From contig CM038916.1 in the NCBI GenBank assembly GCA_021904315.1, positions 4,216,001 to 4,280,000 on the forward strand: a stretch of DNA of 64,000 nucleotides, written 5' to 3'. The stretch's first letter is position 1. Every line of letters starts with the position of its first letter. Position numbers and translations under genes: made by a program. Positions 50,766 through 62,870 of the stretch are shown here, in pieces. Source of the stretch: Sphagnum magellanicum (taxonomy: Eukaryota; Streptophyta; Sphagnopsida; Sphagnales; Sphagnaceae). The notes under the pieces are model-generated. The model was given only the letters and a program-made list of their open reading frames with translations, had not been told where the DNA came from and made no database searches.

Positions 50766-51009
50766 ATGAGTATGAGTCATTTGACTAAGGGGTGAATTTG
50801 GATGGTCAATTTGATTAAACCTTATCCATTCAATATGACCATTTTGATGGACATTTGTCCATTTTGACCAAATTTTCAACTTCATATTTTTTCAAAAAAT
50901 CATTTTAATCAAATGTAGTGGTCAAATGTAACATGTGTTTTTCATGCCCCAAAATTTTAGTCAAAATGGATATACCTTTTGGTTAATGTGGACATTTCAA
51001 TTAAATTAA
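50766..51009 (+). other. Short AT-rich spacer between repeat fields
   Basis: Contains a few TTTTGA.CAAAT variants and no gene. Confidence 0.5.
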
Positions 51010-51930
51010 CTTTCTAAAAAATTGTGATTTCTTATAGTGCCTTTAGATAGGCCTAAGTATATATTATAATATGAATTAATTTAGACCTAATTTAATTTAA
51101 TCCAATGTTAATTTAACATAATTTAACCTACTTAAGGTTAATTTACCCGAAATAACCTAGTTTTTAAAATAGTTTTATTTATTCTAATTGATCCTATTTT
51201 AATTTAATGTACCACATTTTAACATATGTAACTTAATTTAATATGATTTAGCTAAATGTACCAACTTTAGTAACCTTTAGATTTCACCAATTTTAGCCAA
51301 ACTTAGATTAATTAGTTCAATTTAATTTAGTTTTGGCCTTAGTTCAACTAAAATACCCTTAAATTTTTCATTTAGCAAATTTAAACCAAATTTAGCCAAA
51401 TTTATTCAAATTCAACCAAGTTTAATCAAGTTTAGCCTAAGTGGTTTAATGTAATTTGATTTCACCAATTTTAACCAAATGTAATTTAACTATCCAAATT
51501 TAACTTAATTTATTCAAATTTAGTAAAACAGATAACCAATTTTAATTAAAACACTTATAGGTTTTGCCAAATTTATTCAATTTCAGCAATAATTAATCCA
51601 ATTTAATTAAAAATTTTATAGGTTTAACCAAATTTAGTCAAAATCATTTAGTTTAGCTAAATTTATATTTGTTTAACCAAGCTTTTAAAAATTTCACCCA
51701 AGTTTATCAAAATATAAGAAAATTTATCCCAATTTAACCAAAATAACCTATTTTAGCCTCATTTATTGAAACCAAAATTAACCAACTTTAGTTTTAATTA
51801 GGCCAAGTTTAATCAAAATATTCTATTTTAATAAATAAATTTTTTTAAAACCAAAATAACATAGTTCAACAAATTTATGTTATTTTAATCAAATTTAGTA
51901 AAGTTTTGCTAGATTTACCCATGGGTTTAG
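51010..51930 (+). repeat. Degenerate TTTAACCAAATTTAG repeat field
   Basis: Variants of AATTTAACC, CCAAATTTAG and GTTTAGCCAAATTT recur about every 10-20 bases. Confidence 0.75.
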
Positions 51931-53404
51931 GCTTCATAAATTTACAACATACTAAATTTATAAAATGACATTTTAAAATGATATAATTATTTTAAATTTT
52001 TTAAAATATGAATTATAATATAATGTAATAATCAAGAATTCGATGAATTAATTAATTATATAATGATAATAAATATATAATTGAAATTCAATATATGATT
52101 ATTAAATTGAATGATTTAATGAAAATTAAATATTCATATATAAAGTGTATATATATATATATATTAATACTAATATATTGTATGCATATTAATATACACA
52201 TACATGTGTGTGTAGATTAATAAAATAGTATACAATTATGTTATGTGTATGTGGTAAGGTACATAATGTATAAATATTTATTTATATTAATAATATTATA
52301 TTCATATTCATATTTCAGAATTATAAAATAAAATAAAACTATTATAGGTTTTATATTTAAATTATAATATATTTATTAAAGTTCATCATGTATTGAAACA
52401 TAATGGATATGTTTAAACTTTTGAAATTTAAAAGTGATTTTCTACATTCAAAATTTGTTGTTTGAGTTTTTAGTTGTTGTACATGTGTAGATTATGCTTC
52501 AAAGTTTAATAATCCATATTCAAGTTTTCATTTGAGTAAATATTGAAAACAAATTATATTTTAAACTTTGTGTTTCTTTTACATTCAAACATGAAAGGAT
52601 GATAAATCCTATATGTGAATACATTGTTTCACATTTAATGTGGTAGGTGGATGGCAAAGGCTTCCACCATTTCAAATGGTACAAGGATGAAAAATTGATC
52701 CTATCATGTTACCAAGTTTAACCATGTTGACTATGGTCAACGTCGGGGTTTGTTGTTTGATTGTATGTACAATGAATGTTTGACATTGATATGGTATGAT
52801 CTATTTGTATACAAATTATACATATATGGTAAATAAAAAATTAAATTAAATGGATAATTATTTTATAAAATCAATATGTGAAAATGTATTTAAATATTAT
52901 ATAATATAAAAAATCTATGTTATATGTAATATAAAATAATAATTATTAGTGTTGTAAAGATGTTGTAAATGGCATATATGATTATGGACAAAAATACGAC
53001 TAGTGGTAAAATCAACTAGTTTCAATGGATTATGTAGTTATGTCTACAAACCCAATCATGGATGTAGACATATATCCATATTTTTGGTGTAATGTTACTT
53101 AATTGAGGAGTTGGGCCTTAATTAACCCTATCATAATTTTCAAGTTTTTGTTAGATTTTTGTTCATTCTTGTTGGGGGTGATAGGTATGAGCAATTAAGG
53201 GCCATTTTTTTCCCAAGTGCATTTGAGATTAGTGTGAAAGCTTTTTCTTTTAAGGGCTGTAATATGTGTGCCCCTTTTTGAATAGCTCGTTACAAGATAC
53301 ATAAATCACCTTTAGAAGAATATTTTAGAAAGATTACATGGCCATTATTTTACTAACATCATTTTTAATATACTTTCTAATTCACACCAAATGCGAGATT
53401 TTTC
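51931..53404 (+). other. Very AT-rich gene-free DNA
   Basis: A (TA)n run lies near 52148-52164. The AAATATTATATAATATAAAA-like stretches near 52880-52940 are simple sequence. No gene is seen. Confidence 0.6.
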
Positions 53405-54032
53405 AATCGCATTACGCACTAGGTTGGATCTTTCCCATCCTTTAATCCTTGGGGTATCACACGACATTTGTAGTTAGCCTTTGCATCCTATGGGGATCCA
53501 CCTTCTTTGTTGCACTTAGGGTGGGAGAGGATGGCCTTGCATGATGTTGTGTGAGATATTGTTGTGATTGTTTTGAGAGATCTAAGATTTCACATTTCAT
53601 AAGAACAAACCCATGTTCTTCCACCCCTTATTTTGTAATCTTCACACCATTAGGTTGACATTGTGCTATCAATAAATGGTGTCCACACATTAGTGAAAGT
53701 TATCATTGTTGACCCCATTTGAGTTGATTTGATTTCACAAGTTGCTTTTTCTCATGGGGTTGTTGTGATAATCATGGTTTAGGCAAAGGACAAATTTTAT
53801 CGCGATCAGTTCCCAATGAACATGTTTCCCCCTTTAGTTATAGAGGTTTTCGAGTGTTTACCCCAATGGATAGACATGTTTGTTCATCAATGTGCCAACA
53901 TGATGTGGGGAGTGAAGGGCACCAAAGACCTTCATCTTTTAGTTTTGTGTGCATTTTATAGACAAAGGGTGTTAATGATGTTGCAGTGTGTGCAAGCGAT
54001 CACTATTTTGAGATGTGCAATTGTCAAGTGAA
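53405..54032 (+). pseudogene. Decayed retroelement reading frame (C-terminal part)
   Basis: One frame, broken by several stops, reads a block with VDIVLSINGVHTL, then a VDLISQ segment, KDKFYRDQFPMNMFPPL, EVFECLPQW, HQCANMMWGVKGT and FYRQRVLMMLQ. From memory this matches the region downstream of reverse transcriptase in an abundant plant element (DGVRTLADVVI..., EVFGCLHQQ..., FYRQRV). In-frame TGA and TAG codons lie in the upstream half. The last 71 codons (53816-54031) are open but are only the tail of that domain. It is dead. The exact element class (LINE-like is my guess) is not shown. Confidence 0.55.
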
Positions 54033-55650
54033 GGTGCATCTAGGCTAAATGTCCTTCCTTTTCGAGAGGTTGTCCACTTTCCTTATTTGATATGCTTGTC
54101 CTGACGACTAGAGGGAGTTAAAGAACTTCATGTTCCCCTTATGGTCTGTGCTCTAAGGTGGTTCATTTTGTTCGTTATATTCCCCCTTTTTTGGGTGCTT
54201 TGGTTTTTTTAATGATTGGCAAAGTTTCATCATTTGATAATCCTATTATGCCGAAACTAGCAATTCTCGGCCCTTAATTGTGAGACTTTATGGATAACTC
54301 TATTGTTCCATGAATAACTATTCAAAATTTCGCCTTGCATCTCCAGTGCCCTCCATCAGCAAACTGTCCAATGCAATTAGAAATGAACTTTCCATTCACT
54401 AATTGGGATGAAAGGACCTTCCAGTTTAGTAAGGTTCCTAAAATTTTGAAAATTCTTTACATCTAAGGTAAGGAACATTTTTTCTGCTCCTCCTTGGTTT
54501 TTTGCTCCTAGCTTGGGAACTATCGGCCTCTTGGGGGGCCCTCAAACCTAGAAAGAGCCTTAAAAATGTTCCTTTCCATGTACATAATGCCTCCGTAGGT
54601 CCCCGCAATTCATGCCCCCTCCCCCATTAGTGTAGGCCAAAATAGGTGATGAAGAGAGTTGGGAATAGGAATTCTGCTCAGCCAATGAGGAATTGCAGCA
54701 GACCCAGGTTTTTTATTTTCCTTTTGGGTACGTTGTTGGGATTTAGGGGCTTTTGTTGTTGCCAAAGCGTTCCCACCAAGTTCCCGTTGTGTTCCCAAGC
54801 AAACGACGACAACATAACCCTAACTCTCTTTGAAGTACGTCCTCCCTTCGCCTTTTACACGCATTGCATTGCATTGCATGCATTAGCCTTCTTCTTCTTC
54901 TTCTTCTTCACGTCCTCCTGCAATCTTGCAAAACCATCGTCACATTTCGGCTCCAGGAAACAAAAAAAACAACAGCGAAAAACAAATTGCAAATTTTCAG
55001 CGCCTTGAAATTCGTTATAATTTTACGGGAGAATTTGTTTTGCATGTCATGTTTGTTGGTCACTTTACTCATCATCTCCAAACCCTAATTAATACAACGA
55101 CGACTGCAGTGGTGGTGTCAAGATACCTATGTTGTAGTTTAGTATAACTCAGTTGTGTTGTCCTCGTTGGTGTTGCTGCTGTTCTTTTCGAACGGTTCTT
55201 GTCAGAAGTGGGTTGGTTGGTTGGTTGGTTTTTAATGATTTTTGGAATTTTTTTGTTCCGGCCTTTTGTGAAGAGGTTTTTGAAGGGGTGTTTTGTCTCA
55301 TGGGGCATCATGCGTCATGGGACAGGAGTGCCGCAATCATTGTGGAGGGAGGAGAGAGAGAGAGCGTATTGCTGCTGGTAGGAATTTTCTTTTTCCCAAA
55401 TCCCCCTTCACACCCTTCTTTCCCCTCACTCCTGCTTGCAAACCCCAAGATCATGATTTATGCATGAAAGAATCCAACCAATTCTTGCCCATGATTATCT
55501 TGTAAGAGGACGTCGCACTCCCACATCTGTAGTTGAGAGGTGAATCCCAATGTGCTCTCTTTGAGAAACGTCATTTGAGAATCTAGCTGTTGTCATGAAA
55601 TCTGAGGCATGGAGGTCAATTCTGTGGGACACAACAAGTGATGGACCAGG
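54033..55650 (+). other. Spacer and probable promoter or leader of the Cys-rich locus
   Basis: No gene is supported. The sequence becomes less AT-rich from about 54480. (GCATT)n and (TTC)n runs at 54860-54910 and GA-rich tracts at 55350 are typical of plant leaders. Confidence 0.4.
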
Positions 55651-56505
55651 AGCATGAAATGAAGGGGAGAAGAAATCCAGATACTTGATCTACTTGGAGG
55701 AAGATCTGCAACATAGCCTTGAAGAGTTTGGTAATCTTGCATCATGCCTTATGGGAGCTGCAAAACTTTCTCAAATTTGCACTACCAGTGCTTCTAAAGA
55801 AGCATTTTGTGCTCACTGGAAAAAGGCATTTACTGTCCACCTCACCTTAATATTTTGAGATTGGCAAATAGTAAGCCTTGATTCTAGAGATCTCACATGG
55901 AGACCAACAATGGGTTTCATCTCATTTTCATGACAGAGAGTCCTTTTGAAGGGGAAGGAAGTTCTGCAGAGACGATCAGGATCACCCAATCGGCAGCAAG
56001 CCTTACATTGTATTCATTTTTGATAATTTCTGGTGTAATCTTTGAAGCAGAAATGTTTACCAATTGCTTGCACTCAACCCCTGAGGAAGATTTTCATTCT
56101 GCAGTGTCTTGGGAGTAGAGGTGGGGGCTCAACACTCTAGTCACTTTGATTCAATGTTCATGATGGCAGTCATTCTAGAGTTGTTGTTTGAGACTGGATG
56201 TCAAGTTCTGGCCTGCAGTTTACTGACTTTCTGTTGTCTCTACCTTCACTTTCCTTGTAGGGAGAGGATAGTGAAGAGGAGACACCTTCAAGAATAAGCT
56301 CAAAGAGAAACATCAGGGCATTTGGGGGAAAATGTTATCTCAAAACATAGAAAAAAAGGATCAAACATGGTGTCTCTCCAAGCTCATACAGAGCTTGTTG
56401 CCATAACACCAAATAGAATTTTTCACTTGTTGGGTATTGCAAGCAAGAATCTTCCCTCAGTGCAAGGGTCACTGAAACAAGGGGGTCTCAAGTAAGCAAT
56501 CTCCT
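55651..56505 (+). other. Possible upstream exons of the Cys-rich locus
   Basis: Three open stretches read like coding sequence rather than chance. About 55672-55857 contains YLEEDLQHSLEEFGNLASCL. At 56262-56351, after acceptor TTCCTTGTAG, the frame reads GEDSEEETPSRISSKRNIRA and ends in TAG. At 56367-56491 an ATG-initiated stretch (MVSLQAHTELVAITPNRIF...) ends at donor CTCAA/GTAAGC. They do not share one frame with each other or with the 613-codon frame, so the exon model cannot be settled by eye. Confidence 0.3.
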
Positions 56506-58347
56506 ATGGGAGAGGAACGAGGCCGCAAGCTATGCCCAGAGATCTCTGCTTATACTCACTTTCAGACCAATGAAAAGGCCTTCTGGGCTTATGTGAAGCT
56601 TCAGGGTAGTGGGAGTCCCAGATGGATATCAGGCAGGAATAACAAGAACCTGCAGCAAATTCTGAGCTCCATTAGGCTGAGGGAACCATTCCGGGACTTG
56701 AAGGATGGCTCTTATCCCAGCAGATGCTCCAATCCACCTTTCTCTTCATCTTGTCCTCCAGTTGATCCTGTGGATCAGCGATGCCAATGTCCGTGCTTAT
56801 GTCATGTCAGTAGTCGGCCTCAATGTTGTGGCCCTGTTGATTGCTTGCCCGGTTTGCATAAGCCATATCAAGATGTCTACCCAAATTGTAAAGATAGCCA
56901 TCTACCTTTGGCAAGGAGGGTGGTTGAACATGATGACCTCTACCTGCCTCTTTCACCTCAATCCCCCAGTTGCTGCTCTTCCTATGTGGACCTCACAAAA
57001 TGTTCTTCCTTACCCATCCCAAGATGTTCTCCCCCTGCTCCCCTAAAACTTTGTCAGTGCACAAAACCAACTTCATGCATATCTGAGGTCCACTTGCCAA
57101 GCCCAAGACCAAATACTCCCTCTGGCTCAAAGAGCTCATTCATGTCTTCTCTTGTGGCACTTTCAGATCACAATGAGTTCAACTTACCATGTTCCGAACC
57201 TCTCACCCCAATGATTGTAGAGCCTGTTGACTTCTACTTATCTAGTTCCCCTACCATCTCTCCAACTTATTCTACAGTGTGTCATCCTGTCCCTTCCAGT
57301 TTCCCTTCATCCAGAGGTTGTGCAGACATGCCTTTCAGAGGAACAGGGCATCCAAGCCAACCAAGAACTCACCCAAAGCTTGAGATGAGTCCAAAATGCA
57401 AAGAGGATGGTGGAAAGGACAAAACTGTTGGGTTCATCTCAGAGTATGGCATGAGCCCAAGGTGCATAGACTTTCAGTGCCACAAGAAGGTGGCAAACCA
57501 ACCTCTGTGCTCACCAATCCTCCCACAGTACCCTTGCTCTCCATGTCTACAACCATGCCAATTGCCGATGGCTACAGAATTGCTTTCCAGAGAGATAAAT
57601 TGTGGTGTTGATTCAAGCCCACCACCCAAGTGCAATGTTGAATGTGATTGCCATAAATCTAAGGGTGGTTCTGAGTGTTGTTCTACTCAGATCAAATCAC
57701 CTGACTATCTGAGCCCAAGATGCAGAGATTGTGCTTGTCACAAATGCGGCAATCTAGTCCAGCTAACCCAGACTCCTGAGGTTCCACAGAACATAGAAGG
57801 TTCAAGTCCATCTCATGTAGCTCCTAGCCTCCCATGCACACAATCTGACATTTATATGCCTCATTATGAGACGTACTTCAATGAGGTAAGAGATGAGATG
57901 CCAATAGCACGGTGTCACCTGACCTGTAATGGATCCATTGAGTTAGAGAGGCCCTGCAGACCTTTGCAATCTGCTTCTCTGTCAAGGCCTCTTAAGAAAC
58001 ATCACCCAAGGAGTTTTGAGACATACTCTCCAGAGGGATTGATGTTGAAATTTGAATCGGAGGACTCCACTAGCTGGAATCAGTCTCCAAGCTCACAAGG
58101 TGGTGTCACCAGCTGTTGTTGCTGTGGCAGGAGCAAATGTACTAAAACTGGTTTGATCACGACAATATGCCCATTTTGCAGCCATGTTCACTCCTGTTGC
58201 TGTGGAATGTGTGGTTGCCCCATTCCTACCTGCTCAAGTAAGTCACCAATTCTGGGGCTGGACACAGGTACTCCTTTACCTTGGTCACCCAAAAACAATG
58301 GAGTTCTCAGGATGCCCAACTACGTCCAAAGGCAGTGTCTTCAATAG
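56506..58347 (+). CDS. Unrecognised Cys/Pro/Ser-rich protein, 613 codons, no intron
   Basis: This is the longest uninterrupted frame in the window, from ATG 56506 to TAG 58347. I do not recognise the family. The N-terminal 75 residues are ordinary (FWAYVKLQGSGSPRWISGRN). The rest is rich in Cys, Pro and Ser, with clusters such as CQCPCLCH (about residue 93), then a repeated motif of the form SP-R/K-C-x-D/E-x-x-C-H-K (SPRCIDFQCHKK, PPKCNVECDCHKS, SPRCRDCACHKC). A C-terminal cluster contains SCCCCGRSKC, CPFCSHVHSCCCGMCGCP. Such spacing suggests metal binding; that is inference. No signal peptide or membrane segment is visible. A donor-like site at 56492 just upstream and coding-like segments downstream suggest the true gene may be spliced, with this as one large exon. 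It could also be a lineage-specific gene. Confidence 0.6.
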   Translation: MGEERGRKLCPEISAYTHFQTNEKAFWAYVKLQGSGSPRWISGRNNKNLQQILSSIRLREPFRDLKDGSYPSRCSNPPFSSSCPPVDPVDQRCQCPCLCHVSSRPQCCGPVDCLPGLHKPYQDVYPNCKDSHLPLARRVVEHDDLYLPLSPQSPSCCSSYVDLTKCSSLPIPRCSPPAPLKLCQCTKPTSCISEVHLPSPRPNTPSGSKSSFMSSLVALSDHNEFNLPCSEPLTPMIVEPVDFYLSSSPTISPTYSTVCHPVPSSFPSSRGCADMPFRGTGHPSQPRTHPKLEMSPKCKEDGGKDKTVGFISEYGMSPRCIDFQCHKKVANQPLCSPILPQYPCSPCLQPCQLPMATELLSREINCGVDSSPPPKCNVECDCHKSKGGSECCSTQIKSPDYLSPRCRDCACHKCGNLVQLTQTPEVPQNIEGSSPSHVAPSLPCTQSDIYMPHYETYFNEVRDEMPIARCHLTCNGSIELERPCRPLQSASLSRPLKKHHPRSFETYSPEGLMLKFESEDSTSWNQSPSSQGGVTSCCCCGRSKCTKTGLITTICPFCSHVHSCCCGMCGCPIPTCSSKSPILGLDTGTPLPWSPKNNGVLRMPNYVQRQCLQ

Positions 58348-59143
58348 GATCAAGGTCTTCAGTGGGACCAAGGCAAGTTTCTGCAGTGGGTGATGTGCTT
58401 GTGAAGCTTGCTCCGCAGTCACTATCAGCATGTTCAATGGCAAAATCACTGAGTGCTGAACTGTCATCAAAAGATCCACACACAAGGACTCAACATGTAG
58501 TTTCCACAAGTACTTGAAGTCATGATGCCATTGGAAGATGCAAGTTCAACCATTGGAGCAGCAATCATCATACGAGGGAGGCATCTCCTAAAGACACATC
58601 ATAGATAACAACTACATCATCCTGGACTACGAAATCTCCATTGCAGTAATATGCAGTTAGAAGCACACAATCAATGTGAAGCTTTCCGGAGGGACAAAGA
58701 GCAAATTTGTCAGTTCAGGGATAATCTTCCAACAGAATTGCAACATGGCACTTGTACCTCAGAAGATGTAGGAGTTGGGACTGTAGTGATCAGTATCATG
58801 TGACGCTAGATTCTCCTTGGTTGCTGTTACAAAAGAGGGCGTGTCTATGAAGAGCAATGCTGCGACACAGAGGTAGCCAAGGAAACAAACTTCCCTTTTG
58901 CAGAAATTGCTGAGGATTTGTTTTGTGGCACCTCTTGACAAAGCTTTTGCACCAAGAGGTACTTGAAAGAGGCTTGTAAAATCATTTTGCAAAGACTCAA
59001 TCAATCAACCTCTTCATGCATATCAAGGAAGATGAGTATGGGAGACAACTGCTATCACTTTCACGTCTTCACAGCAAAAATTGTTCTAATGATTGGAAAG
59101 AATTCTACACACTTGCTTTGGAAGAATTGAAAGGCTCGTAGGT
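58348..59143 (+). other. Coding-like segments after the Cys-rich frame (possible 3' exons)
   Basis: Several stretches read like protein in changing frames. 58281-58517 is Ser-rich and overlaps the main frame. 58617-58803 contains NMQLEAHNQCEAFRRDKEQI and ends TGA. About 58835-58938 contains VYEEQCCDTEVAKETNFPFA and ends TGA. 58985-59143 contains KEDEYGRQLLSLSRLHSKNC and WKEFYTLALEELKGS and ends TAG. They could be exons of the same gene, with the TAG at 59143 as its true end, or a coding region broken by frameshifts. Confidence 0.35.
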
Positions 59144-61795
59144 TGAGTTTTGCTGTAAGGCATAACTTGCCATCAAGCATTTGCTTGTAGTTTATGAAAC
59201 ATATAGCCTTCCCTTTTATTGCTCATGGATTGCGGTTACATGATGCCAAACCAAGTCCTTAGCAAGTAGACCGGTTTGTTAGGCACAAGGCTCTCAGATC
59301 CTTTGCTTCAATCCAGATCAACTTACATGGTAGTTGAGTCTATTGGTGTTTGGTATGGAGAGATAGGTCTCATGGTAACAAGAGGAGATCGAGCTGAAGC
59401 AAATTTCTGTTGTTTGTGGTGACATCACTAGCTGATTGCATCTACAGACTGATAATCAACTGTCTTCAACTGCTAATCCAGTTTGCAGATGGTGGGTAGA
59501 TCTCTGGATGTCGTTGGATGTTTGAAAAGTTTTTATTATGGCATCAAACACATTATGTAATTGATTTGGCTTAGGATTGTAAGATATTGTTACACTGCCC
59601 AAGTACCTCAAAAACCCGGAGGGAACAAATATATGTTTGAAAAGTTTATCATCATGTCAAACAGCTTGTACAATGGCTTTACTTTGGGTTGTAGGATATT
59701 GTTCTGTTGCTCAAACCACCCCATGAGAACAATTGAGGTAGGTCTTATGGGATTTAGTGGAGAAAGGAGGACTTATGCCAAACAAGACATGATCTTTGAA
59801 ACCCATCTCTTTTTTTCTTAACCACTTGATCATTATTCAAGCCATAGTTTCTTTTGCAACAATGTAGAGTACACTCTACATGTGATCATTTGCATCATCC
59901 CAAGGGGATGCATGTGCAATAATATCTTAAGTTCTTCAATGGAATGTCAAGAAAACCCTATACCCTTTGGATTGGTTCTACTAAAGCTTACCTTTTGTTA
60001 ACTTCATTGTCAAAGTTCAAGTTTTTTCATTTATAGCAAATAAGCTATAATTTTCTATATTTATGAAGATTAAGCTAAATTAATATACCATTCTCATTTG
60101 CCATATTTACTTTGAGGAAATTTTCATTGTTGTCAACTACCATAGCCTAGGGTCAGTTTCCACATGGACATTTAACAAATAATTAATATTTTTTTTATGA
60201 ATTTGAAATTATTATTATTTCATGATCTACTATGATATTGCCATATGAAGTGTGAATTATTGACATTGTAGCATGCCATAATTATGATGGGGTTTTTCAA
60301 CACCTCAACTTCATATTTTCACCAAAAAATTTGTTTCATTATTTTAAAGATCATTCAATGACCAAACTGACCCTAGGGTGAAGTAGTGTGAGTTAACCAT
60401 ACAACCATATAAACTATCAAATTCAATAATTTCATTGGTCTGAAAAAATAAAGCTTTAGGCCTGCATGTAATCCTATTCTATTGAAAATTGAAAAAAATT
60501 GATCTCTTTCTAGCAATTCCATTAGTCTTCCAAAAAATTTCACAAACCTATCAAACCTTGTTAGATAGGTTAATGAAGATATTTATAGACCTATGTGGTA
60601 TGCTGGTGGCAAGTTTTTAGAGATATGTGTGTTTTAGGGTTTTGGGAAGGGAGATTTGAAAAATAATAATAGTAGTGAGATGGTGGCAAGAGGAGCTATT
60701 GTTACAACAAATATAGCACATTCATTCAGTTAGAGTTGTTGATGCAAGAAAGATAATGAAGCCACAATATGAAACAACCATTGATCTATCTTTGCTTGTA
60801 ACGTTTGTGGCTTTTGTTGCGTTTTCGTCCCATCTAACCATAGGTAAGGAATAAAATCAATGAAAATAAATAGGAATTGTCTTGATAATTTTTTTGAATA
60901 TGGTGTACATTGTTTCCTGTTAGAGGTAGATCATTGGTGAACTTCTACAATGGCCAATGGCCATTAGGGATTTTGGAAAGTCATGGTGAAGCATAAAGGT
61001 TTGAATATGTGGTTTGCATTTTTCTATTACTAAGGTCTATTATAACTTTGGGTATTGATGATGACTATGTTCAGTGTGAATGTTTAAAGATGTTTATGAA
61101 GTAGAAAAAGAGAAGGTACTATTGGGGAAAAAGTTGATGCTCACCACATTGGACTTTGATATCAACATTTAGCATCCCTATAAATAATTGGTGATAGCCA
61201 TTAGGAAGTTTCAAGTGGCTACAAATACACTTGTGCAAGTTGCATGGAATTTTGTGAAGAGTTGTGAAAAGTCACTTAATATCATATGCTTGCAATTGAG
61301 TTGCAACTTTAGAAAGTCAAGAGGAATTTGTATTTTGTGAAAAGTTGTATCCACAATGTTCATACCATGCTAGGATCTTAACTTCTTACATTTGTGTTAT
61401 TGACCTTTAGTGGTAATCCCAATTGAAAAGTCAGTTAAGAGGTCTCATTTTTCAGGATTTCTTGGCCCTTTTAATTATTGACTGGGCATTGTGAGATCAA
61501 CATTTTCAAATTCGTACAAGTTCAATGTAGAACAATTTTTTCTTTGTTATTTAAACTATGATTTATGTGAGGTGTTTCTTGATATTCCACACAAGGTCAA
61601 ATTGGAATGATAATTGATCATTGTGTTATAATTAGTGTGAACCATGTGCATAATGCACAGGTGTGTTATTTCAACAATGTTTCAGAAGGTGGGCCAACAT
61701 GGGCGGGTTGCCTATAGCGCTAAGCTTGCGGGAACACAAAACCCCCTTCCCAAGCCCCGTCACAGATTGACAAACCAAGTGAATTAATATATATG

Positions 61796-61950
61796 ATATG
61801 GACACATGCAAGGTGAGCTTAAATCCTTTTTGAGTTTCATGATTTTTTAAAGATTATTACAACCCCTCAATTTATAATATGGACACATGCAAGGTGAGCT
61901 TAAATCCTTTTTAAGTTTCATGATTTTTTAAAGATTATTGCAACCCCTCA
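61796..61950 (+). repeat. 81-bp tandem duplication
   Basis: ATGGACACATGCAAGGTGAG through GATTTTTTAAAGATTATT and CAACCCCTCAA occurs twice with few differences, so it is fairly recent. Confidence 0.92.
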
Positions 61951-62530
61951 AAAATCATTGTTGCTCATCATTGAAAGGACGTTAGGCAAAAATCAGTTTT
62001 TGCAATGTTTGAAAATGTTTAATTTTTTTTTCATAGGTTCCCCACTACCATTTGGGTGAATGCATATTTAGGTGATACCACTAAAAACCACCCACCCATA
62101 AATCACAAAAATGTTGTCTTCATTTTAATTAATAAAAAGACAAATTTCAAAAAATAAATTTTAATTTTTTTATAATTGGCTCTCAAGAATCGTCACCTTT
62201 GATTTTTGAGGCCTTGAATGTATACAATCAAAATCAATGCAAGATATTTTTGTTTTCACTTTGCTCTATGGACTTTGTTTCTCAATTTCAAACTTGTTTT
62301 GGAATTGCTACAAATTTTTGCAAATGACATTTTCTTTCTCTTGTGCATCAATTTACAACGAATTTAATATACATGAAATTACATGCATGAAGCATCTTCC
62401 ATCTACATCAACACTTCACCCAAAAAAAAACCATTGTCAAATAGCCCTTCTCCTCCCACCAATGGAGGGTTGATGGACCCTTCGTGTCTCTAGATTTAGG
62501 TCAATTCTAAAGATTTCATATCGGAAAAAA

Positions 62531-62561
<31 letters not shown>

Positions 62562-62590
62562 ATATATATATATATATACATACATACATA
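62531..62590 (+). repeat. Compound microsatellite
   Basis: (AAAT)n passes into (TA)n and then (CATA)n. Confidence 0.9.
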
Positions 62591-62715
62591 TTCCAAAAAT
62601 ATTCTAAAAAGATTCTTCAATTTTCCGTCACAAAAAAAATTTTTTTAAGAAAAAAAATTTCTAAAAATAATATAAATATGTGGGGAAGTTGCTAAGGTGA
62701 AGTCATCCGACACCA

Positions 62716-62739
62716 CCCCCCCCCCCCCCCCCCCCCCCC
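62716..62739 (+). repeat. Poly-C run, 24 bases
   Basis: A pure C homopolymer; its length may be an assembly estimate. Confidence 0.9.
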
Positions 62740-62810
62740 AAATAAAATAAATCTGCTGGGTGAATTGATTGGGTACCTGTTCCCATGAGATGCCCAATTA
62801 AATAGGAAGC

Positions 62811-62870
62811 TTCCCCGTAGCCCAGTGGATAAATACATTATGCGCTAGGTACTTCCCGACTGGGGTTTTT
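62811..62870 (+). pseudogene. tRNA-like A-box sequence (possible SINE relic)
   Basis: GTAGCCCAGTGGATAAAT fits a tRNA A box. CGACTGGGGTTT followed by a T-run is only a poor B-box match. Low confidence. Confidence 0.2.

Larger units (their letters stand above)
59144..62810 (+). other. Gene-free AT-rich DNA
   Basis: No gene is supported. It contains a tandem duplication at 61796-61950, an (AAAT)n/(TA)n/(CATA)n compound microsatellite at 62531-62590, and a poly-C run. A short GC-rich islet at 61690-61765 (GGGCGGGTTGCC, AAGCCCCGTCAC) looks foreign to its surroundings, perhaps an element end. Confidence 0.55.
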
